Assembly (NCBI RefSeq): GCF_015645465.1
Contig: NZ_JADOEL010000003.1
Coordinates: forward strand, 124,001-188,000
Length of the DNA: 64,000 nucleotides
Direction of reading: 5' to 3'
From: Herminiimonas contaminans
GTDB lineage: Bacteria; Pseudomonadota; Gammaproteobacteria; Burkholderiales; Burkholderiaceae_D
In this document: piece by piece, positions 25,467 through 34,780 of the stretch
Position numbering within the stretch: position 1 is the stretch's first letter
Layout of the letters: each line of letters begins with the position of its first letter
Notes under the pieces: model-generated
Database searches by the model: none
What the model was told of the DNA's origin: nothing
What the model saw: only the letters and a program-made list of their open reading frames with translations
Program-made: the position numbers and the translations under genes

Positions 25467-26069
25467 TTGACGACAGAACGCGATATTGATCAGCAACTTG
25501 TCGAGCGTGTACAACGTGGCGACAAAAAAGCTTTCGAGCTATTAGTGATCAAGTACCAACGGAAATTGATGCGACTGGTGTCGCGGCTAGTCCGCGACCA
25601 GGCTGAGGCTGAAGACGTAGTGCAGGAAGCATTCATCAAGGCGTATCGCGCATTACCGCAGTTTCGCGGTGATTCGGCGTTTTATACCTGGTTATATCGT
25701 ATCGGCATCAACACCGCGAAGAACTATTTGGTCACCCAGGGCCGTCGTGCTCCGACATCAACTGAAGCAGATGTCGAAGAAGCAGAAACTTTTGACGACG
25801 GAGACCACCTAAGAGATATCAATACACCGGAATCGTTGTTGGCAACCAAGCAAATCGCGCAGACTTTGAATGTGGCGATGGAGGAGTTGCCAGAAGAGTT
25901 ACGAATGGCGATTACTTTGCGAGAGATCGAAGGACTGAGTTACGACGAGATAGCTGAATCGATGGGTTGCCCTATCGGTACAGTACGCAGCCGGATCTTC
26001 CGGGCGCGCGAAGCCATCTCGGAAAAATTAAGGCCGTTGCTGGATACGGCACTCGATAAACGTTGGTGA
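25467..26069 (+). CDS. rpoE: RNA polymerase sigma factor RpoE (sigma-24, envelope stress)
   Basis: 200 residues from a TTG at 25467 with AAGGGAATGGA just upstream; an overlapping ATG at 25462 gives only a two-codon frame. Region 2 (about 20-90) has FELLVIKYQRKLMRLVSRLV, DVVQEAFIKAYRAL and FYTWLYRIGINTAKNYL; region 4 (about 130-185) has LPEELRMAITLREIEGLSYDEIA and GCPIGTVRSRIFRARE. ECF sigma factor that answers misfolded outer-membrane proteins. Followed by its anti-sigma RseA, RseB and a DegP-type protease in the conserved order; controlled by sequestration through RseA. Confidence 0.97.
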   Translation: MTTERDIDQQLVERVQRGDKKAFELLVIKYQRKLMRLVSRLVRDQAEAEDVVQEAFIKAYRALPQFRGDSAFYTWLYRIGINTAKNYLVTQGRRAPTSTEADVEEAETFDDGDHLRDINTPESLLATKQIAQTLNVAMEELPEELRMAITLREIEGLSYDEIAESMGCPIGTVRSRIFRAREAISEKLRPLLDTALDKRW

Positions 26070-26134
26070 AAAATAAATAAAGAAACGCTTTTTGCTGCAA
26101 ATATAGGGGTAGCCTTAATTTTTTCGAGGTAGTG

Positions 26135-26683
26135 ATGAATACGATGAATATGACGCGGGAACAGATATCAGCTTTTGCCGATAACGAATTGTCTGATGGA
26201 CATGTCGATATCGCTTTGGCTGCATTGCGCCAGCAAGAAGGACGCGATACGTGGAATATGTATCATCAAATCGGCGACGCCCTGCGCTCCGACGATTTGA
26301 ATACTCAGTTGAGTGCAGATTTCAATACGCGCATGTTTGCCATGCTGGATGCAGAGCCGACCATCATGGTGCCTGCAGAGAAACGCGTAGCCGTGGCCAA
26401 AAAGGATGCAGCGTTCCGCCGCTTCGCCATGCCAGCCGGTATGGCTGCTGCTGTCGCGGTCGCCGCTTTCCTGACCGTGCCGCAAATGATGACGCCGAAT
26501 GCGCCGGTAGTAACGGCTGCCGCAGCGCCTGAAACGATTACTGTCGCCAGCAAGGATGGTGAAGTCCTGCGTGATCCGCGTATAGACGACTATCTGTTGG
26601 CACACCAACGTTTTTCACCTTCTGTGTACAGCAGTGCGCAGTACGCCCGCGCAGCTACCTTCGCTGTTGACTCAGACAAGTAA
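26135..26683 (+). CDS. rseA: Anti-sigma-E factor RseA
   Basis: 182 residues from the ATG at 26135 with GAGG five bases upstream; a GTG one codon earlier is an alternative. The N-terminal cytoplasmic domain (about 6-75: REQISAFADNELSDG, then RDTWNMYHQIGDALRSDDL) matches the RseA sigma-binding fold. A single membrane helix follows (about 94-117, FAMPAGMAAAVAVAAFLTVPQ), then a periplasmic tail with VLRDPRIDDYLLAHQRFSP. It holds RpoE inactive at the membrane until DegS and RseP cleave it. Five bases before rseB. Confidence 0.92.
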   Translation: MNTMNMTREQISAFADNELSDGHVDIALAALRQQEGRDTWNMYHQIGDALRSDDLNTQLSADFNTRMFAMLDAEPTIMVPAEKRVAVAKKDAAFRRFAMPAGMAAAVAVAAFLTVPQMMTPNAPVVTAAAAPETITVASKDGEVLRDPRIDDYLLAHQRFSPSVYSSAQYARAATFAVDSDK

Positions 26684-26688
26684 TAAAT

Positions 26689-27705
26689 ATGCGGCAAACA
26701 TTAGGTTTTTTTAAATTCGTAGTGCTTTTTTCCAGCGTCATGGCGTTCACCGCTTATGCGGAGGATGCCGGCGCTGGTCACGAACAGCAAGATACGCAGG
26801 TATGGCTGAAGAAAATCCAGTCATCTGCACAGAAGCTGAATTACTCGGGCACCTTCGTCTATCAGCAGGGCAATCACGTACGCACCTCGCGTATCACGCA
26901 TATCTTCAATGGCAAGAACGAGCTTGAGAAACTCGAGATACTCGATGGCAAGCCGCGTGAGTACATCCGCAACAATGAAGAGGTTGCCTGCTACATCCCG
27001 GAAGTGAAATCGATACGTGTAGAAAAGCGCGTGACGAAAGACGTCTTCCCGGCCATCCTGGGTGCCAATCCGGCAGACCTGGCTGAGCACTACCATTTCA
27101 AAAAAGGCGAGACTGGCCGCATAGCTGGTTTTGATTGCCAGGCCATTATCCTGGAGCCGAAAGACAAGCTGCGTTATGGCTACAAGCTGTGGGCTGACAA
27201 ATCGACTGGTCTCTTGCTCAAGGCACAGACGCTGAACGAGAAAAATGATGTGGTCGAACAGATTGCATTTACCCAGCTGTCCATCGGTCATATCGATCCT
27301 AGTCGTGTGAAATCGAGTTTCCCGAATACCCAGGGCTGGCGCGTAGAAAATGCCGTCATGAGTGAAACCAATTTGTCCGGCTGGTCGGTGAAGGATATTC
27401 CGCCCGGCTTCAAAAAAATACGTGAGATGAAGCGCCTGGTGACCGATACCGCACCTGCGAATGCAGCGGACAACGCCGCGCCTACGCAACGTGAAGTGTC
27501 GCAAATTGTTTATTCGGACGGATTGGCAGCGATCTCGGTCTTTATTGAATCAGGTACGCAAAGCCGGACCGAAGGCTCGATGCAGCAAGGCGCGATGAAC
27601 ATCGTCGGCAAGCGGCAGGGTGATTATTGGTTGACGGTAGTGGGCGAGGTGCCTGCGGCAGCGATCAAGCAGGTTTCCAATTCGATAGAGTTCAAGTCTA
27701 AATAA
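26689..27705 (+). CDS. rseB: Sigma-E regulatory protein RseB/MucB
   Basis: 338 residues with a signal peptide (about 1-25, FFKFVVLFSSVMAFTAYA). The mature periplasmic protein has the LolA/LolB-like domain (WLKKIQSSAQKLNYSGTFVYQQGNHVRTSRITH, in two parts) and a C-terminal domain (DGLAAISVFIE, YWLTVVGEVPAAAIKQVSNSIEF). RseB binds the periplasmic part of RseA and protects it from DegS; in enterics it senses lipopolysaccharide intermediates. Between rseA and mucD with gaps of 5 and 14 bases. Confidence 0.95.
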   Translation: MRQTLGFFKFVVLFSSVMAFTAYAEDAGAGHEQQDTQVWLKKIQSSAQKLNYSGTFVYQQGNHVRTSRITHIFNGKNELEKLEILDGKPREYIRNNEEVACYIPEVKSIRVEKRVTKDVFPAILGANPADLAEHYHFKKGETGRIAGFDCQAIILEPKDKLRYGYKLWADKSTGLLLKAQTLNEKNDVVEQIAFTQLSIGHIDPSRVKSSFPNTQGWRVENAVMSETNLSGWSVKDIPPGFKKIREMKRLVTDTAPANAADNAAPTQREVSQIVYSDGLAAISVFIESGTQSRTEGSMQQGAMNIVGKRQGDYWLTVVGEVPAAAIKQVSNSIEFKSK

Positions 27706-27719
27706 GAATTTTTGAATTT

Positions 27720-29204
27720 ATGAAAACAATTCCTCTCGTGCACAAAAAGCTCTCCGTAGTTTTATTCGGTGTTGCGAGTGCATTCTTTATTCCTGCGCTT
27801 GCAGGTGTCGCACCTGCTGTCGCTGCACCATCCGTTGCCGGTTTGCCTGACTTCACCGATCTGGTTGAAAAAACCGGCCCGGCGGTGGTGAATATCCGTA
27901 CTACGGAAAAAGCCAAAGTCAGCCAGCAAGGCAATGCAGCGACCGACGATGAAGAAATGCAGGAATTTTTCCGTCGTTTCTTCGGTGCGCCAATTCCGCC
28001 GCGTCAGCAACAGCCTGCGCCACGTGGACGTGGCAAAGCCGCACCTGAAGCGGAAGAAGAAGTGCCGCGTGGTGTGGGCTCTGGCTTCATCATTTCTGCT
28101 GACGGTTACGTCATGACCAATGCGCACGTCGTCAATGGTGCGGACGAGGTCTATGTCACCCTGACTGACAAGCGCGAATACAAAGCAAAAATCATCGGTG
28201 CGGATATACGCACTGACGTCGCAGTCGTCAAGATTGAGGGCAGCAACCTGCCGCGTCTGGCGATGGGCGACTCCAACAAGATACGTGTAGGTGAATGGGT
28301 GATCGCGATCGGTTCGCCGTTCGGCCTGGATAACTCTGTGACGGCGGGTATCGTGTCGGCGAAAGCACGTGATACCGGTGATTACCTGCCTCTGATCCAG
28401 ACTGACGTGGCTGTCAACCCGGGTAACTCGGGTGGTCCGCTGATCAATATGCGCGGTGAAGTGATCGGTATCAACTCGCAAATCTACAGCCGCTCCGGTG
28501 GCTACATGGGCATCTCGTTCGCAGTGCCTATCGACGAAGCTATGCGTGTGGCAGATCAATTGCGCACTACCGGTAAAGTGACGCGCGGTCGTATCGGCGT
28601 ACAGATCGGTGAAGTGACGAAAGACGTCGCCGAGTCCCTCGGTTTGCCGCGTCCGCAAGGTGCGCAGGTACAACGCGTGGAACCAGGTGGCCCGGCTGAA
28701 AAAGGTGGCCTGGAAGCTGGCGACGTGATCCTGAAATTCAATGGCGTCAGCATCGAGCGCTCCAGCGATTTGCCACGTCTGGTTGGTGGTACCAAGCCAG
28801 GTACCCGTTCCGTGATCTCGGTATGGCGCAAGGGCGCAATGCGCGACCTGAACCTGACGGTAGCCGAGCTGGAAGCCGACAAGGTCGTGAAGAAAGAAGA
28901 GAAGAAGCCGAAGGCTGAGCAGGTTGCGAATGCGCTCGGTATGATCGTCAGTGACTTGAGTGCAGCACAGCTCAAGGAACTGAAGATAGATGGCGGTGTT
29001 CTGCTGGAAGCGACTGAAGGTGCTGCAGCGCGTGCCGGTTTGCGTGCCGGTGACATCATCCTGCGTCTGAATAACACAGACATCAAGGATGCGCGTCAAT
29101 TCAACGGTCTGGTAGCCAAGCTGGATACCAAGAAAACCACTTTGCTGCTGGTGCGTCGCGGTGATTCCTCACAATTCGTGACGATCAAACCTCTGGCGCA
29201 GTAA
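27720..29204 (+). CDS. mucD: Periplasmic serine protease, DegP/MucD type
   Basis: 494 residues. A signal peptide (about 1-35) is followed by a trypsin-like domain with the triad His in VMTNAHVVNGADEV (about 140), Asp in DIRTDVAVVKI (about 170) and Ser in NPGNSGGPLINM (about 244). Two PDZ domains follow (about 290-380 and 400-490; VEPGGPAEKGGLEAGDVI and ATEGAAARAGLRAGDII). Degrades or refolds damaged envelope proteins, part of the sigma-E response. A loop rich in Pro, Gln and Arg (about 92-112) precedes the protease core. Closes the rpoE operon; a terminator follows. Confidence 0.97.
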   Translation: MKTIPLVHKKLSVVLFGVASAFFIPALAGVAPAVAAPSVAGLPDFTDLVEKTGPAVVNIRTTEKAKVSQQGNAATDDEEMQEFFRRFFGAPIPPRQQQPAPRGRGKAAPEAEEEVPRGVGSGFIISADGYVMTNAHVVNGADEVYVTLTDKREYKAKIIGADIRTDVAVVKIEGSNLPRLAMGDSNKIRVGEWVIAIGSPFGLDNSVTAGIVSAKARDTGDYLPLIQTDVAVNPGNSGGPLINMRGEVIGINSQIYSRSGGYMGISFAVPIDEAMRVADQLRTTGKVTRGRIGVQIGEVTKDVAESLGLPRPQGAQVQRVEPGGPAEKGGLEAGDVILKFNGVSIERSSDLPRLVGGTKPGTRSVISVWRKGAMRDLNLTVAELEADKVVKKEEKKPKAEQVANALGMIVSDLSAAQLKELKIDGGVLLEATEGAAARAGLRAGDIILRLNNTDIKDARQFNGLVAKLDTKKTTLLLVRRGDSSQFVTIKPLAQ

Positions 29205-29221
29205 GCCGACTAACGAAGATG

Positions 29222-29255
29222 AGGCTGCCTGCTGAAAAGCTCGCAGCCTTTTCTT
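29222..29255 (+). terminator. Terminator after mucD
   Basis: AGGCTGC (29222-29228) pairs with GCAGCCT (29243-29249), followed by TTTCTTTT. It lies between mucD and the glutaredoxin-like gene. Confidence 0.85.
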
Positions 29256-29277
29256 TTGCCTGCGAAGGTCATCCTTG

Positions 29278-29529
29278 ATGCAATTCACACTTTATTCGCG
29301 TATCTACTGTCATCTGTGCGATGACATGCTGCAGGCATTGCAAACCTTGCTCGGGCCGGATACTTATCCGATCCATGTGCTGGATGTCGATGCTGATCCG
29401 GCCCTGGTCGCGCAATATGATGAACTGGTACCAGTGCTGCTCGGTCATAAGGAGGGGCAAGCGGTGCAACAGCTGTGCCACTATTTTCTGGATGAGGCCG
29501 CGGTACGGGCCTTTGTTGCACATTCATAA
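29278..29529 (+). CDS. Glutaredoxin-family protein (DUF836-like)
   Basis: 83 residues from the ATG at 29278; a TTG just ahead (29275) is an alternative. A small thioredoxin-fold protein with a redox CxxC near the N-terminus (YSRIYCHLCDDMLQAL), then PIHVLDVDADPALVAQYDELVPVLLGHKEG, which contains the cis-Pro typical of glutaredoxins. Members reduce disulfides or are of unknown target. Sits between mucD and lepA, a placement common in betaproteobacteria. It follows the mucD terminator, so it depends on read-through or an unseen promoter. Confidence 0.85.
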   Translation: MQFTLYSRIYCHLCDDMLQALQTLLGPDTYPIHVLDVDADPALVAQYDELVPVLLGHKEGQAVQQLCHYFLDEAAVRAFVAHS

Positions 29530-29652
29530 ACGGTATCGTCAGCTTCGGCGGCGCGTATCAGCGGAAATGATAGGGCTAATGTGATTTCGTATGAAATTGT
29601 CACACCAAACGCAGAAGCCGGGAATTTCCGGGATTTCCCCTCTGAAATCCGG

Positions 29653-29728
29653 TAAAATGCCGTGGCCGTCATCCCTCTGTAACAAGGCGCTCGCTTGGGG
29701 AAGCATCCCAGCATAGAGCGCTTTTTTT
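29653..29728 (+). promoter_or_regulatory. lepA leader with terminator-like hairpin (candidate attenuator)
   Basis: TAAAAT at 29653-29658 may be a -10 box; no good -35 seen. From about 29665 a short leader ends in a strong hairpin: GCGCTC (29687-29692) with GAGCGC (29716-29721), containing GC-TGGG/CCCA-GC, followed by seven T residues up to 29728. The lepA ATG is 18 bases further. This is a complete rho-independent terminator placed before a gene, so it could act as an attenuator or end a short RNA. Confidence 0.6.
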
Positions 29729-29746
29729 GTAATTGTCACTTGGTTA

Positions 29747-31540
29747 ATGAACAACATTCGCAATTTTTCCATCATCGCCCATATCGACCACGGTAAATCG
29801 ACTCTTGCCGACCGCATTATCCAATTGTGCGGCGGCTTGTCCGATCGCGAAATGGAGGCGCAAGTCCTTGATTCCATGGACATTGAGCGTGAGCGCGGGA
29901 TTACCATCAAGGCGCAGACCGCAGCCCTGACGTACAAGGCGCGTGACGGCGAGGTCTATAACCTGAACCTGATTGATACACCGGGTCACGTCGATTTCAG
30001 CTACGAAGTCAGCCGTTCGCTGTCTGCCTGCGAAGGTGCTTTGCTGGTAGTCGACGCGTCACAAGGCGTGGAAGCGCAAACCGTAGCGAACTGCTATACC
30101 GCGCTGGATCTGGGCGTGGAAGTGGTGCCGGTACTGAACAAGATCGACTTGCCATCTGCTGATCCGGCCAATGCCTGTGCAGAAATCGAAGAAGTGATCG
30201 GGATTGATGCCAGCGACGCTGTGCATTGCTCGGCCAAAACCGGCCTCGGTGTGCAAGACGTACTGGAATCGCTGATTGCCAAGGTGCCGCCGCCTAAGGG
30301 TGATGCGAGTGCACCGCTGCAGGCATTGATCGTCGATTCCTGGTTCGATAACTACGTCGGCGTGGTGATGCTGGTACGTGTGGTGAACGGTACTTTGCGT
30401 CCGAAAGACAAAATTCTGTTGATGGCCAGCGACTCGCAGCATCTGGTCGAAAGCGTCGGCGTGTTCACTCCTAAATCGATTTCGCGCGATGCGCTGACAG
30501 CCGGGCAGGTGGGTTTCATCATCGCCGGTATCAAAGAGCTGAAAGCAGCCAAGGTCGGTGATACCGTGACCCTGGTCAGCCGTCCGGCAGCCGAGCCTTT
30601 GCCTGGTTTCAAGGAAGTGCAGCCACAAGTGTTTGCCGGTCTGTTCCCGGTTGAGGCCAACCAGTACGACGCTTTGCGTGATTCGCTGGAAAAACTGAAG
30701 CTGAACGATGCCGCCCTGATGTACGAACCGGAAGTGTCGCAGGCGCTGGGCTTCGGCTTCCGCTGCGGTTTCCTTGGTTTGCTGCATATGGAAATCGTGC
30801 AGGAACGTCTCGAACGCGAGTTCGACATGGACCTCATCACGACTGCACCTACCGTTATTTACGAAGTGGTCTTGCGTGACGGCTCCATCCTGATGGTGGA
30901 TAACCCGTCCAAGATGCCTGATCCTTCGAAAATCGAAGAAATCCGCGAACCTATCGTCACCGTCAATCTCTACATGCCGCAGGAGTACGTCGGCTCGGTG
31001 ATTACGCTGTGTACGCAAAAACGCGGCATCCAGATGGACATGAGCTACCACGGCAAACAGGTCAAACTGATCTATGAAATGCCGATGGCAGAAATCGTGC
31101 TCGACTTCTTCGATAAGCTGAAGTCGACCTCGCGCGGTTACGCGTCCATGGATTACGAGTTCAAGGAGTACCGTTCATCCGATGTGGTCAAGGTCGATAT
31201 GCTGATCAATAGCGAGAAGGTTGATGCGCTGGCGATCATCGTGCATCGAGCCAACAGCCAGTATCGTGGACGTGCAGTAGCTGCCAAGATGCGCGAGCTG
31301 ATTCCGCGTCAAATGTTTGACGTTGCGATTCAGGCCGCTATCGGTGCCAACATTATTTCGCGTGAAAACGTGAAAGCGCTGCGTAAAAACGTTTTGGCGA
31401 AATGTTATGGCGGCGATATCAGCCGTAAACGCAAGCTGCTGGAAAAACAAAAAGCCGGTAAGAAACGCATGAAGCAAGTGGGCTCGGTAGAGATTCCACA
31501 GGAAGCGTTCCTGGCAATTCTACAAGTGGATGAGAAATGA
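29747..31540 (+). CDS. lepA: Elongation factor 4 (LepA)
   Basis: 597 residues, standard length. Ribosome-bound GTPase that back-translocates stalled ribosomes or helps initiation and 30S assembly. G-motifs: [15 protein letters not shown] (about 9), the switch [24 protein letters not shown] (about 78), [10 protein letters not shown] (about 132) and CSAKTG. EF-G-like domains follow, and the LepA-specific C-terminus ends with [19 protein letters not shown]. The last codons overlap the lepB start by four bases (ATGA). A terminator-like hairpin lies in its leader. Confidence 0.98.
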   Translation: MNNIRNFSIIAHIDHGKSTLADRIIQLCGGLSDREMEAQVLDSMDIERERGITIKAQTAALTYKARDGEVYNLNLIDTPGHVDFSYEVSRSLSACEGALLVVDASQGVEAQTVANCYTALDLGVEVVPVLNKIDLPSADPANACAEIEEVIGIDASDAVHCSAKTGLGVQDVLESLIAKVPPPKGDASAPLQALIVDSWFDNYVGVVMLVRVVNGTLRPKDKILLMASDSQHLVESVGVFTPKSISRDALTAGQVGFIIAGIKELKAAKVGDTVTLVSRPAAEPLPGFKEVQPQVFAGLFPVEANQYDALRDSLEKLKLNDAALMYEPEVSQALGFGFRCGFLGLLHMEIVQERLEREFDMDLITTAPTVIYEVVLRDGSILMVDNPSKMPDPSKIEEIREPIVTVNLYMPQEYVGSVITLCTQKRGIQMDMSYHGKQVKLIYEMPMAEIVLDFFDKLKSTSRGYASMDYEFKEYRSSDVVKVDMLINSEKVDALAIIVHRANSQYRGRAVAAKMRELIPRQMFDVAIQAAIGANIISRENVKALRKNVLAKCYGGDISRKRKLLEKQKAGKKRMKQVGSVEIPQEAFLAILQVDEK

Positions 31541-32460
31541 CGTTTCAAGACATCTTAGGTAATTTTTCGCTGATTCTTTTCATCCTGATGGTGGGAACCG
31601 GCATCGTCTGGTTCCTCGATGTGCTGTACCTGAAGAAGCAACGACGTGCCAAGGCAGACGCAGTGCTGGCTGAATATGATGCACGCAATGCGAAGCTGGC
31701 AGGCGAGGGTATCAAGCCTGACACGACCGGCCGTTCTGCACTGGAAGCCAGCCTGTTGCGCCAACCGGCCTGGATAGAGTATTCGGGTAGCTTCTTCCCG
31801 GTGATTGCGTTGGTGTTCTTCCTGCGCTCCTTCCTGTACGAGCCGTTCAAGATTCCATCGACCTCGATGGTGCCGACGCTGCAAGTCGGTGACCTGATCC
31901 TGGTTAACAAATACCAGTACGGCATTCGCTTGCCTATCATCAACAAGAAAATCATCGATGTCGGCACACCGCAACGCGGTGACGTTATGGTCTTCAAATA
32001 CCCGGAAAACATGGCGCTGGACTACATCAAGCGCGTGGTGGGGGTACCTGGTGATACCGTCACTTATCGCAACAAGCGCTTGATCGTGAACGGCCAGCCG
32101 GTGTCCTACAAGCCTTTGCCAGACTATCTGGATGAAGAGACACTGAGCTACTCCAAGCACCTGAGCGAAGATTTGAACGGTGTGGCTCACCAAATCCTGA
32201 ATAATCCACGTGCACCGTCCTATGTGGCTAATCCGCACGACTTCCCGAACCGGGAATTGTGTAATTACGATGTAGAAGGATTTACCTGCAAGGTCCCTGC
32301 TGGACAATATTTCATGATGGGTGATAATCGGGATAACAGCCTGGATAGCCGTTACTGGGGTTTCGTGCCGGATAAAAACATTGTCGGAAAAGCATTTTTT
32401 ATCTGGTTGAATCTGAACAACTTCCCGAGCAACCTCGGTCGTATCGGTAATTTCCAGTAA
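31537..32460 (+). CDS. lepB: Signal peptidase I (LepB)
   Basis: 307 residues. Cleaves signal peptides from exported proteins at the outer face of the inner membrane. Two membrane helices (about 5-25 and 80-100) flank a cytoplasmic loop. The catalytic Ser is in [15 protein letters not shown] (about 109), the Lys in [13 protein letters not shown] (about 164), and the box [18 protein letters not shown] is at about 258. Overlaps lepA by 4 bases and precedes the DUF4845 gene, as in most betaproteobacteria. Confidence 0.97.
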   Translation: MTFQDILGNFSLILFILMVGTGIVWFLDVLYLKKQRRAKADAVLAEYDARNAKLAGEGIKPDTTGRSALEASLLRQPAWIEYSGSFFPVIALVFFLRSFLYEPFKIPSTSMVPTLQVGDLILVNKYQYGIRLPIINKKIIDVGTPQRGDVMVFKYPENMALDYIKRVVGVPGDTVTYRNKRLIVNGQPVSYKPLPDYLDEETLSYSKHLSEDLNGVAHQILNNPRAPSYVANPHDFPNRELCNYDVEGFTCKVPAGQYFMMGDNRDNSLDSRYWGFVPDKNIVGKAFFIWLNLNNFPSNLGRIGNFQ

Positions 32461-32480
32461 TCAATATCAGGAGCGCGTAC

Positions 32481-32870
32481 ATGGGATACCCGTTGCAGAA
32501 CAAGCGTTATCAACAAGGCATTAGTTTGGTAGGCCTGATCGTGGTGTTGGCTGTGATAGGGGCAATTGCAGTATTGGCAATGAAAGTAACGCCTACCGTG
32601 ACTGAGTATTTCTCGATCAAGAAGGCGATCGCCAGCGTCAAGGCTGCGGGCGGTTCGGTGCCGGAAATGCGTGCAGCGTTTAACCGTCAGGCTGAAGTCG
32701 GTTATATCGATGCAATCGATGGCAAGGATCTGGACATCGTCAAGAATGGCGACGACACTGAAATCAGCTTTGCTTATCAAAAAACGATACCGCTAGGCGG
32801 ACCGGTCAGCCTGCTGATCGATTACGCTGGTTCGACCGGTAACGGCGTAGCAAAGAAAGCTCTACCTTAA
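32481..32870 (+). CDS. DUF4845 membrane protein
   Basis: 129 residues. A short N-terminus (MGYPLQNKRYQQGISL) is followed by one membrane helix (about 16-37, LVGLIVVLAVIGAIAVLAMKV) reminiscent of type IV pilin-like leaders. A periplasmic domain with TVTEYFSIKKAIASVKA, EMRAAFNRQAEVGYI and VSLLIDYAGSTGNG follows. The family DUF4845 sits between lepB and rnc in many beta- and gammaproteobacteria and has no assigned function. Gaps are 20 and 33 bases, so it is part of the operon. Confidence 0.9.
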   Translation: MGYPLQNKRYQQGISLVGLIVVLAVIGAIAVLAMKVTPTVTEYFSIKKAIASVKAAGGSVPEMRAAFNRQAEVGYIDAIDGKDLDIVKNGDDTEISFAYQKTIPLGGPVSLLIDYAGSTGNGVAKKALP

Positions 32871-32903
32871 GGCGATGAAGCGATAGAAATAAGCGATAGA
32901 AAA

Positions 32904-33869
32904 ATGGATTTAACGTTATTGCAAAACCGGCTGGGCCACACTTTCAAGGATGCTGTCTTGTTGCAGCAGGCTTTGACACATCGTAGCCACGGTAGCGTAC
33001 ATAACGAGCGCCTTGAATTCCTCGGCGATTCCATTTTGAATTGCGTGGTTGCCTCGCTGTTGTTTGATCGTTACAGCAAGATAGATGAAGGTGACTTGTC
33101 ACGTTTGCGCGCCAATCTGGTCAAGCAACAATCGCTGTACGAAATCGCACAGCGCCTCGAGTTGTCGCACTTCCTGCGCCTCGGTGAGGGTGAATTAAAA
33201 TCGGGTGGTTTCCGTCGTCCGTCTATCCTGGCTGATACGCTGGAAGCGTTGTTTGGTGCGATCTATCTCGATGCCGGTTTCGATATCGCACGCGATGTTA
33301 TCCGCGCGCTCTACATTCCGATACTCGATAGCGTCGATCCCAAGACGCTGGGCAAAGACGCCAAGACTTTATTGCAGGAATACCTGCAGGGTAAAAAAAT
33401 CGCTTTGCCGCAATACAATGTGGTCGCTACCCATGGTGCCGCCCACAATCAGGAATTCGAAATCGAATGCCTGGTCCCCAAGCTGGACATCCAGGTATTT
33501 GGCACTGGCGGCAGTCGCCGCGCCGGTGAGCAGGCTGCAGCCAAGCTGGCACTGGAAGCAGTGCAGGCCGCATTCGTCAAAGCACCTGCTGCCAGCCGCA
33601 AAGCCAAACCGCGTACCGCGCAACTGAAGCTGGCAGGTATCGCGACGGTGCAACTGGATGAAGCTGACAAGGCAGCCAAGGCACCGGCAAAGACCGAAGC
33701 TAAAAACACCAAGGCTGAAATCAAGCCTGTTACTGAATCAACTGAAGCGCCGACCAACGATGGGCAAAAGAGTCTGATCACCGAGCATGATGCCGCGAAA
33801 ACGACATCTGCCGCATCTGATGACGGCGCAACAAAATCTTCTACCACTACACATTCTAAAATTGCATGA
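32904..33869 (+). CDS. rnc: Ribonuclease III with long C-terminal tail
   Basis: 321 residues; the enzyme is usually about 225-250. The catalytic domain has [16 protein letters not shown] (about 33) and [17 protein letters not shown] (about 110) with the metal-binding acidic residues; a double-stranded RNA-binding domain follows (about 155-222, [21 protein letters not shown] and [14 protein letters not shown]). Residues about 225-321 are an extra low-complexity tail rich in Ala, Lys and Thr. Processes rRNA precursors and double-stranded RNA. Its end overlaps era by four bases. Confidence 0.96.
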   Translation: MDLTLLQNRLGHTFKDAVLLQQALTHRSHGSVHNERLEFLGDSILNCVVASLLFDRYSKIDEGDLSRLRANLVKQQSLYEIAQRLELSHFLRLGEGELKSGGFRRPSILADTLEALFGAIYLDAGFDIARDVIRALYIPILDSVDPKTLGKDAKTLLQEYLQGKKIALPQYNVVATHGAAHNQEFEIECLVPKLDIQVFGTGGSRRAGEQAAAKLALEAVQAAFVKAPAASRKAKPRTAQLKLAGIATVQLDEADKAAKAPAKTEAKNTKAEIKPVTESTEAPTNDGQKSLITEHDAAKTTSAASDDGATKSSTTTHSKIA

Positions 33870-34768
33870 CTGAATCCGCCGCACTGTCTCACTTTCGATG
33901 CGGTTATATCGCGATCGTCGGTCGCCCTAACGTCGGTAAATCGACTTTGATGAATGAGTTGATCGGCGCCAAGGTCAGCATCACATCGCGCAAGGCACAA
34001 ACCACGCGCCATCGCATCACCGGCATCCAGACTGTGGAAGATGCGCAGTTTGTGTATGTCGACACGCCTGGTTTCCAGACGCGTCATGCGAATGCCTTGA
34101 ACAAGACACTGAACCGTACGGTGACGAATACGCTGACTGCCGCGGACGTCATCCTGTATGTAATTGAAGCGGGTACTTTCGGCCAGGCCGATCAACAAGT
34201 GCTGGACCTGATCCCGAAAAATGTTCCTTGCATACTCGTGATTAACAAGTCTGATCGCACCAAGGACAAGGCAGTTTTGCTGCCGTTCGCACAGCAAATC
34301 GCCGCCAAGCATGACTTCGCAGCCGTGGTGCCGGTGTCGGCCAAGCTGCGTTTCCAGCTCGATGGTTTGCAAGGCGAAATCAAAAAATACCTGCCGGAAA
34401 ACCCGCCTATCTTCGGCGAAGATGACATCACTGACCGCAGCGAAAAATTCCTCGCTGCTGAAATCGTGCGCGAAAAAGTATTCCGTTTCGTGGGCGATGA
34501 ATTGCCGTACACCAGCACTGTGCTGATCGAGAAATTTGAAGTCGAAGGCAATCTGCGTCGCGTATTCGCTGCGATCCTGGTTGAGCGCGACACCCATAAA
34601 TCGATGGTCATCGGTAACAAGGGTGCCCGTCTTAAAGATATCTCTACCCAGGCGCGTCTCGATATGGAGCGCCTGTTCGGTGGCCCGGTGTATCTGGAAA
34701 TCTGGGTCAAGGTCAAATCAGGCTGGGCTGATAACGAAGCCGGTCTGCGTGCATACGGATACGAATAG
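33866..34768 (+). CDS. era: GTPase Era
   Basis: 300 residues. Binds 16S rRNA 3' end during 30S maturation. G1 is [13 protein letters not shown] (about 16), switch [15 protein letters not shown]3 [12 protein letters not shown] (about 65), G4 [10 protein letters not shown] (about 127), G5 VSAKLRFQ. The KH RNA-binding domain at the C-terminus has [22 protein letters not shown]. Translationally coupled to rnc (ATGA overlap) and 12 bases before recO, the classical rnc-era-recO order. Confidence 0.98.
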   Translation: MTESAALSHFRCGYIAIVGRPNVGKSTLMNELIGAKVSITSRKAQTTRHRITGIQTVEDAQFVYVDTPGFQTRHANALNKTLNRTVTNTLTAADVILYVIEAGTFGQADQQVLDLIPKNVPCILVINKSDRTKDKAVLLPFAQQIAAKHDFAAVVPVSAKLRFQLDGLQGEIKKYLPENPPIFGEDDITDRSEKFLAAEIVREKVFRFVGDELPYTSTVLIEKFEVEGNLRRVFAAILVERDTHKSMVIGNKGARLKDISTQARLDMERLFGGPVYLEIWVKVKSGWADNEAGLRAYGYE

Positions 34769-34780
34769 CCCTAGCTAAAG

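Noticed and set aside
27762-29099. 445-codon minus-strand open frame
   Set aside because: Antisense to mucD with its complete protease triad and PDZ domains.
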